The position numbers and the translations under genes are program-made. Shown here piece after piece: positions 5,111-5,678 of a stretch of 5,678 nucleotides of DNA. Position 1 is the stretch's first letter. Every line of letters starts with the position of its first letter. The DNA is from Cyanobacteria bacterium OH_CDB_20. Its GTDB lineage: Bacteria; Cyanobacteriota; Vampirovibrionia; Gastranaerophilales; Gastranaerophilaceae. A model generated the notes under the pieces. The model saw only the letters and a list, made by a program, of their open reading frames with translations, was not told the DNA's origin and searched no databases. Location of the stretch: assembly GCA_023415935.1 (NCBI GenBank), contig JAEZIX010000082.1, positions 1-5,678 on the forward strand, read 5' to 3'.

Positions 5111-5139
5111 AAAAAAAAGACCTGTCTCACGACAGATCT
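5111..5139 (-). terminator. Intrinsic terminator after the P5-like/lipoprotein pair
   Basis: Read on the minus strand, AGATCTGTC pairs with GACAGGTCT over 9 bp with one G-T wobble. The loop is GTGA, a GNRA-type tetraloop, and an uninterrupted run of T follows immediately. It lies 32 bases past the lipoprotein stop and separates this transcript from the replication block. Confidence 0.9.
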
Positions 5140-5171
5140 AATTTTGAAAATTGTGTTTTCCTTTGCACTTT

Positions 5172-5411
5172 CTACCTTAATAGAACGTTATCCAATGTGT
5201 CATTCGGACAAAATATAATCGTGTCATGAATAACAACAGGGTTTGACGTGGTATTCTCCCAAAGGAGTTCGAATTGTCCTGTATGCCTGTTATACGTGAC
5301 TATTCCGTTTGATGTCGACCAAACGAAGTTCCGACCTGAGCACGAAAAATTTGAAAACGTGCCCAAAACTAGCCCGAAAATAAGTAAAAATTTAATAGAG
5401 AACCTTGTCAT
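5172..5411 (-). CDS. Small putative lipoprotein or secreted protein, 79 aa
   Basis: I do not recognise the family. With the start at 5411 the protein begins MTRFSIK, followed by a hydrophobic core (FLLIFGLVLG, residues 8-17) and a short region ending in Cys24 (NFSC-SG). This is a signal peptide with a possible, atypical lipobox; the -3 residue is Asn rather than Leu. The remaining 55 residues are soluble-looking and beta-rich. The same frame stays open upstream to 5495, with ATGs at 5447 and 5429, but those would overlap the preceding gene or spoil the charged N-region, so 5411, 22 bases after the upstream stop, is preferred. Lying directly behind a P5-like gene, it could be an outer-membrane spanin-like lysis protein (inference). 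A strong terminator follows about 30 bases after the stop. Confidence 0.6.
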   Translation of the reverse strand: MTRFSIKFLLIFGLVLGTFSNFSCSGRNFVWSTSNGIVTYNRHTGQFELLWENTTSNPVVIHDTIIFCPNDTLDNVLLR

Positions 5412-5433
5412 CTCACAAATTATTAACATTAAA

Positions 5434-5678
5434 CTAAACGAGATCATAACCAGATTCGATGGTTTCCATATCGATAAGTTGGCCACATTCCACATGGATC
5501 ATGGCCGACACGATGGCGCACATCGATTTTTTATCAGAGAAAGAGAGTTTTAGTCTTGGGGAAATGCCTGTTTCCTTCGCTACCTGGTCAATATATCTCT
5601 GGGTTGCATTCTCCGTCGGTGGAGCCCAACGACGGATAATTTGCTCAATGGTATTGAACTTTCTAGTCAGACCATTAT
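5434..5678 (-). CDS. P5-like phage protein (lysozyme-like or structural), C-terminal part
   Basis: Only the last 80 codons are visible; the start lies beyond the right edge and the TAG stop is at 5434-5436. The visible part begins NGLTRKFNTIEQIIRRWAPP and continues with TENATQRYID, then a helical tail with MCAIVSAMIHVECGQ. From memory this matches the C-terminal half of a roughly 150-residue family annotated 'structural protein P5' in Bacteroidales genomes and phages. Those proteins carry an N-terminal NNPGNIR motif, outside this window, and a central RWAPP.EN.T..YI motif, seen here. A peptidoglycan-degrading or virion-associated role is my inference from that family. The next gene begins about 20 bases after the stop and encodes a signal-peptide protein, which fits a lysis pair. 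Family assignment is fairly secure, exact function is not. Confidence 0.8.
   Translation of the reverse strand, partial: NGLTRKFNTIEQIIRRWAPPTENATQRYIDQVAKETGISPRLKLSFSDKKSMCAIVSAMIHVECGQLIDMETIESGYDLV

Noticed and set aside
5248..5553. Plus-strand ORF of 101 codons
   Set aside because: It is antisense to the P5-like gene and the lipoprotein gene, both of which have clear protein character.
1..5678. Window as a complete circular genome
   Set aside because: Joining base 5678 to base 1 keeps the P5-like frame open for a few dozen codons only. It meets a stop without restoring the family's N-terminal NNPGNIR motif, so the ends are probably arbitrary cuts.
1..5678. CRISPR array, insertion sequence or tandem repeat array
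   Set aside because: No regularly spaced direct repeats, transposase motifs or terminal inverted repeats with target duplications were seen.

Overview
The window looks like part of a small replicon of a Bacteroidota (probably gut Bacteroidales) host. It is most likely a single-stranded-DNA phage or a related rolling-circle phage-plasmid, either free or integrated. Three things support this: a Rep_trans-type rolling-circle initiator beside a single-stranded-DNA-binding protein; a gene entering from the right edge whose C-terminus resembles the family annotated 'structural protein P5' in Bacteroidales phages; and promoter-like sequences of the Bacteroidota type (TTG, 19 bp, TAnnTTTG) with no Shine-Dalgarno sequences. 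No coat, morphogenesis, packaging-ATPase or integrase gene is visible, so virion type (filamentous or icosahedral) cannot be decided here. Circularity is not supported: joining the ends does not restore the start of the cut gene.

All credible genes lie on the minus strand, so transcription runs from high to low coordinates. At 5172-5678 are the 3' part of the P5-like gene and a small signal-peptide protein, probably a lysis pair, closed by a strong intrinsic terminator (5111-5139). Bases 4714-5110 are non-coding. They hold a 9-bp inverted repeat, a near-ideal Bacteroidota promoter (4927-4956), a structured leader or small RNA ending in a terminator-like hairpin (4805-4847), and a 28-bp site strikingly like a XerC/XerD dif site (4757-4784).

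The replication block runs from 4713 to 2009: an unknown 147-aa protein, SSB, an unknown 118-aa protein and Rep, with gaps of 2 nt or overlaps of 8 nt from SSB onward. Inside the 118-aa gene is a very strong hairpin (3593-3627), a candidate origin or regulatory structure.

Bases 1580-2008 are best read as a structured non-coding region with several inverted repeats, a GC-rich palindrome and two copies of TTGTATTAC. Then comes a tightly coupled cassette with two 4-nt ATGA overlaps: a ribbon-helix-helix protein, a compact C5-type DNA methyltransferase and an unknown 124-aa protein. Bases 1-258 carry no convincing gene but hold a large imperfect hairpin (170-231) and another TTGTATTAC copy.

Working model (inference): Rep nicks an origin and makes single strands, SSB coats them, the RHH protein regulates, the methyltransferase may protect the DNA from host restriction, and host XerC/D may integrate the element at chromosomal dif through the dif-like site.
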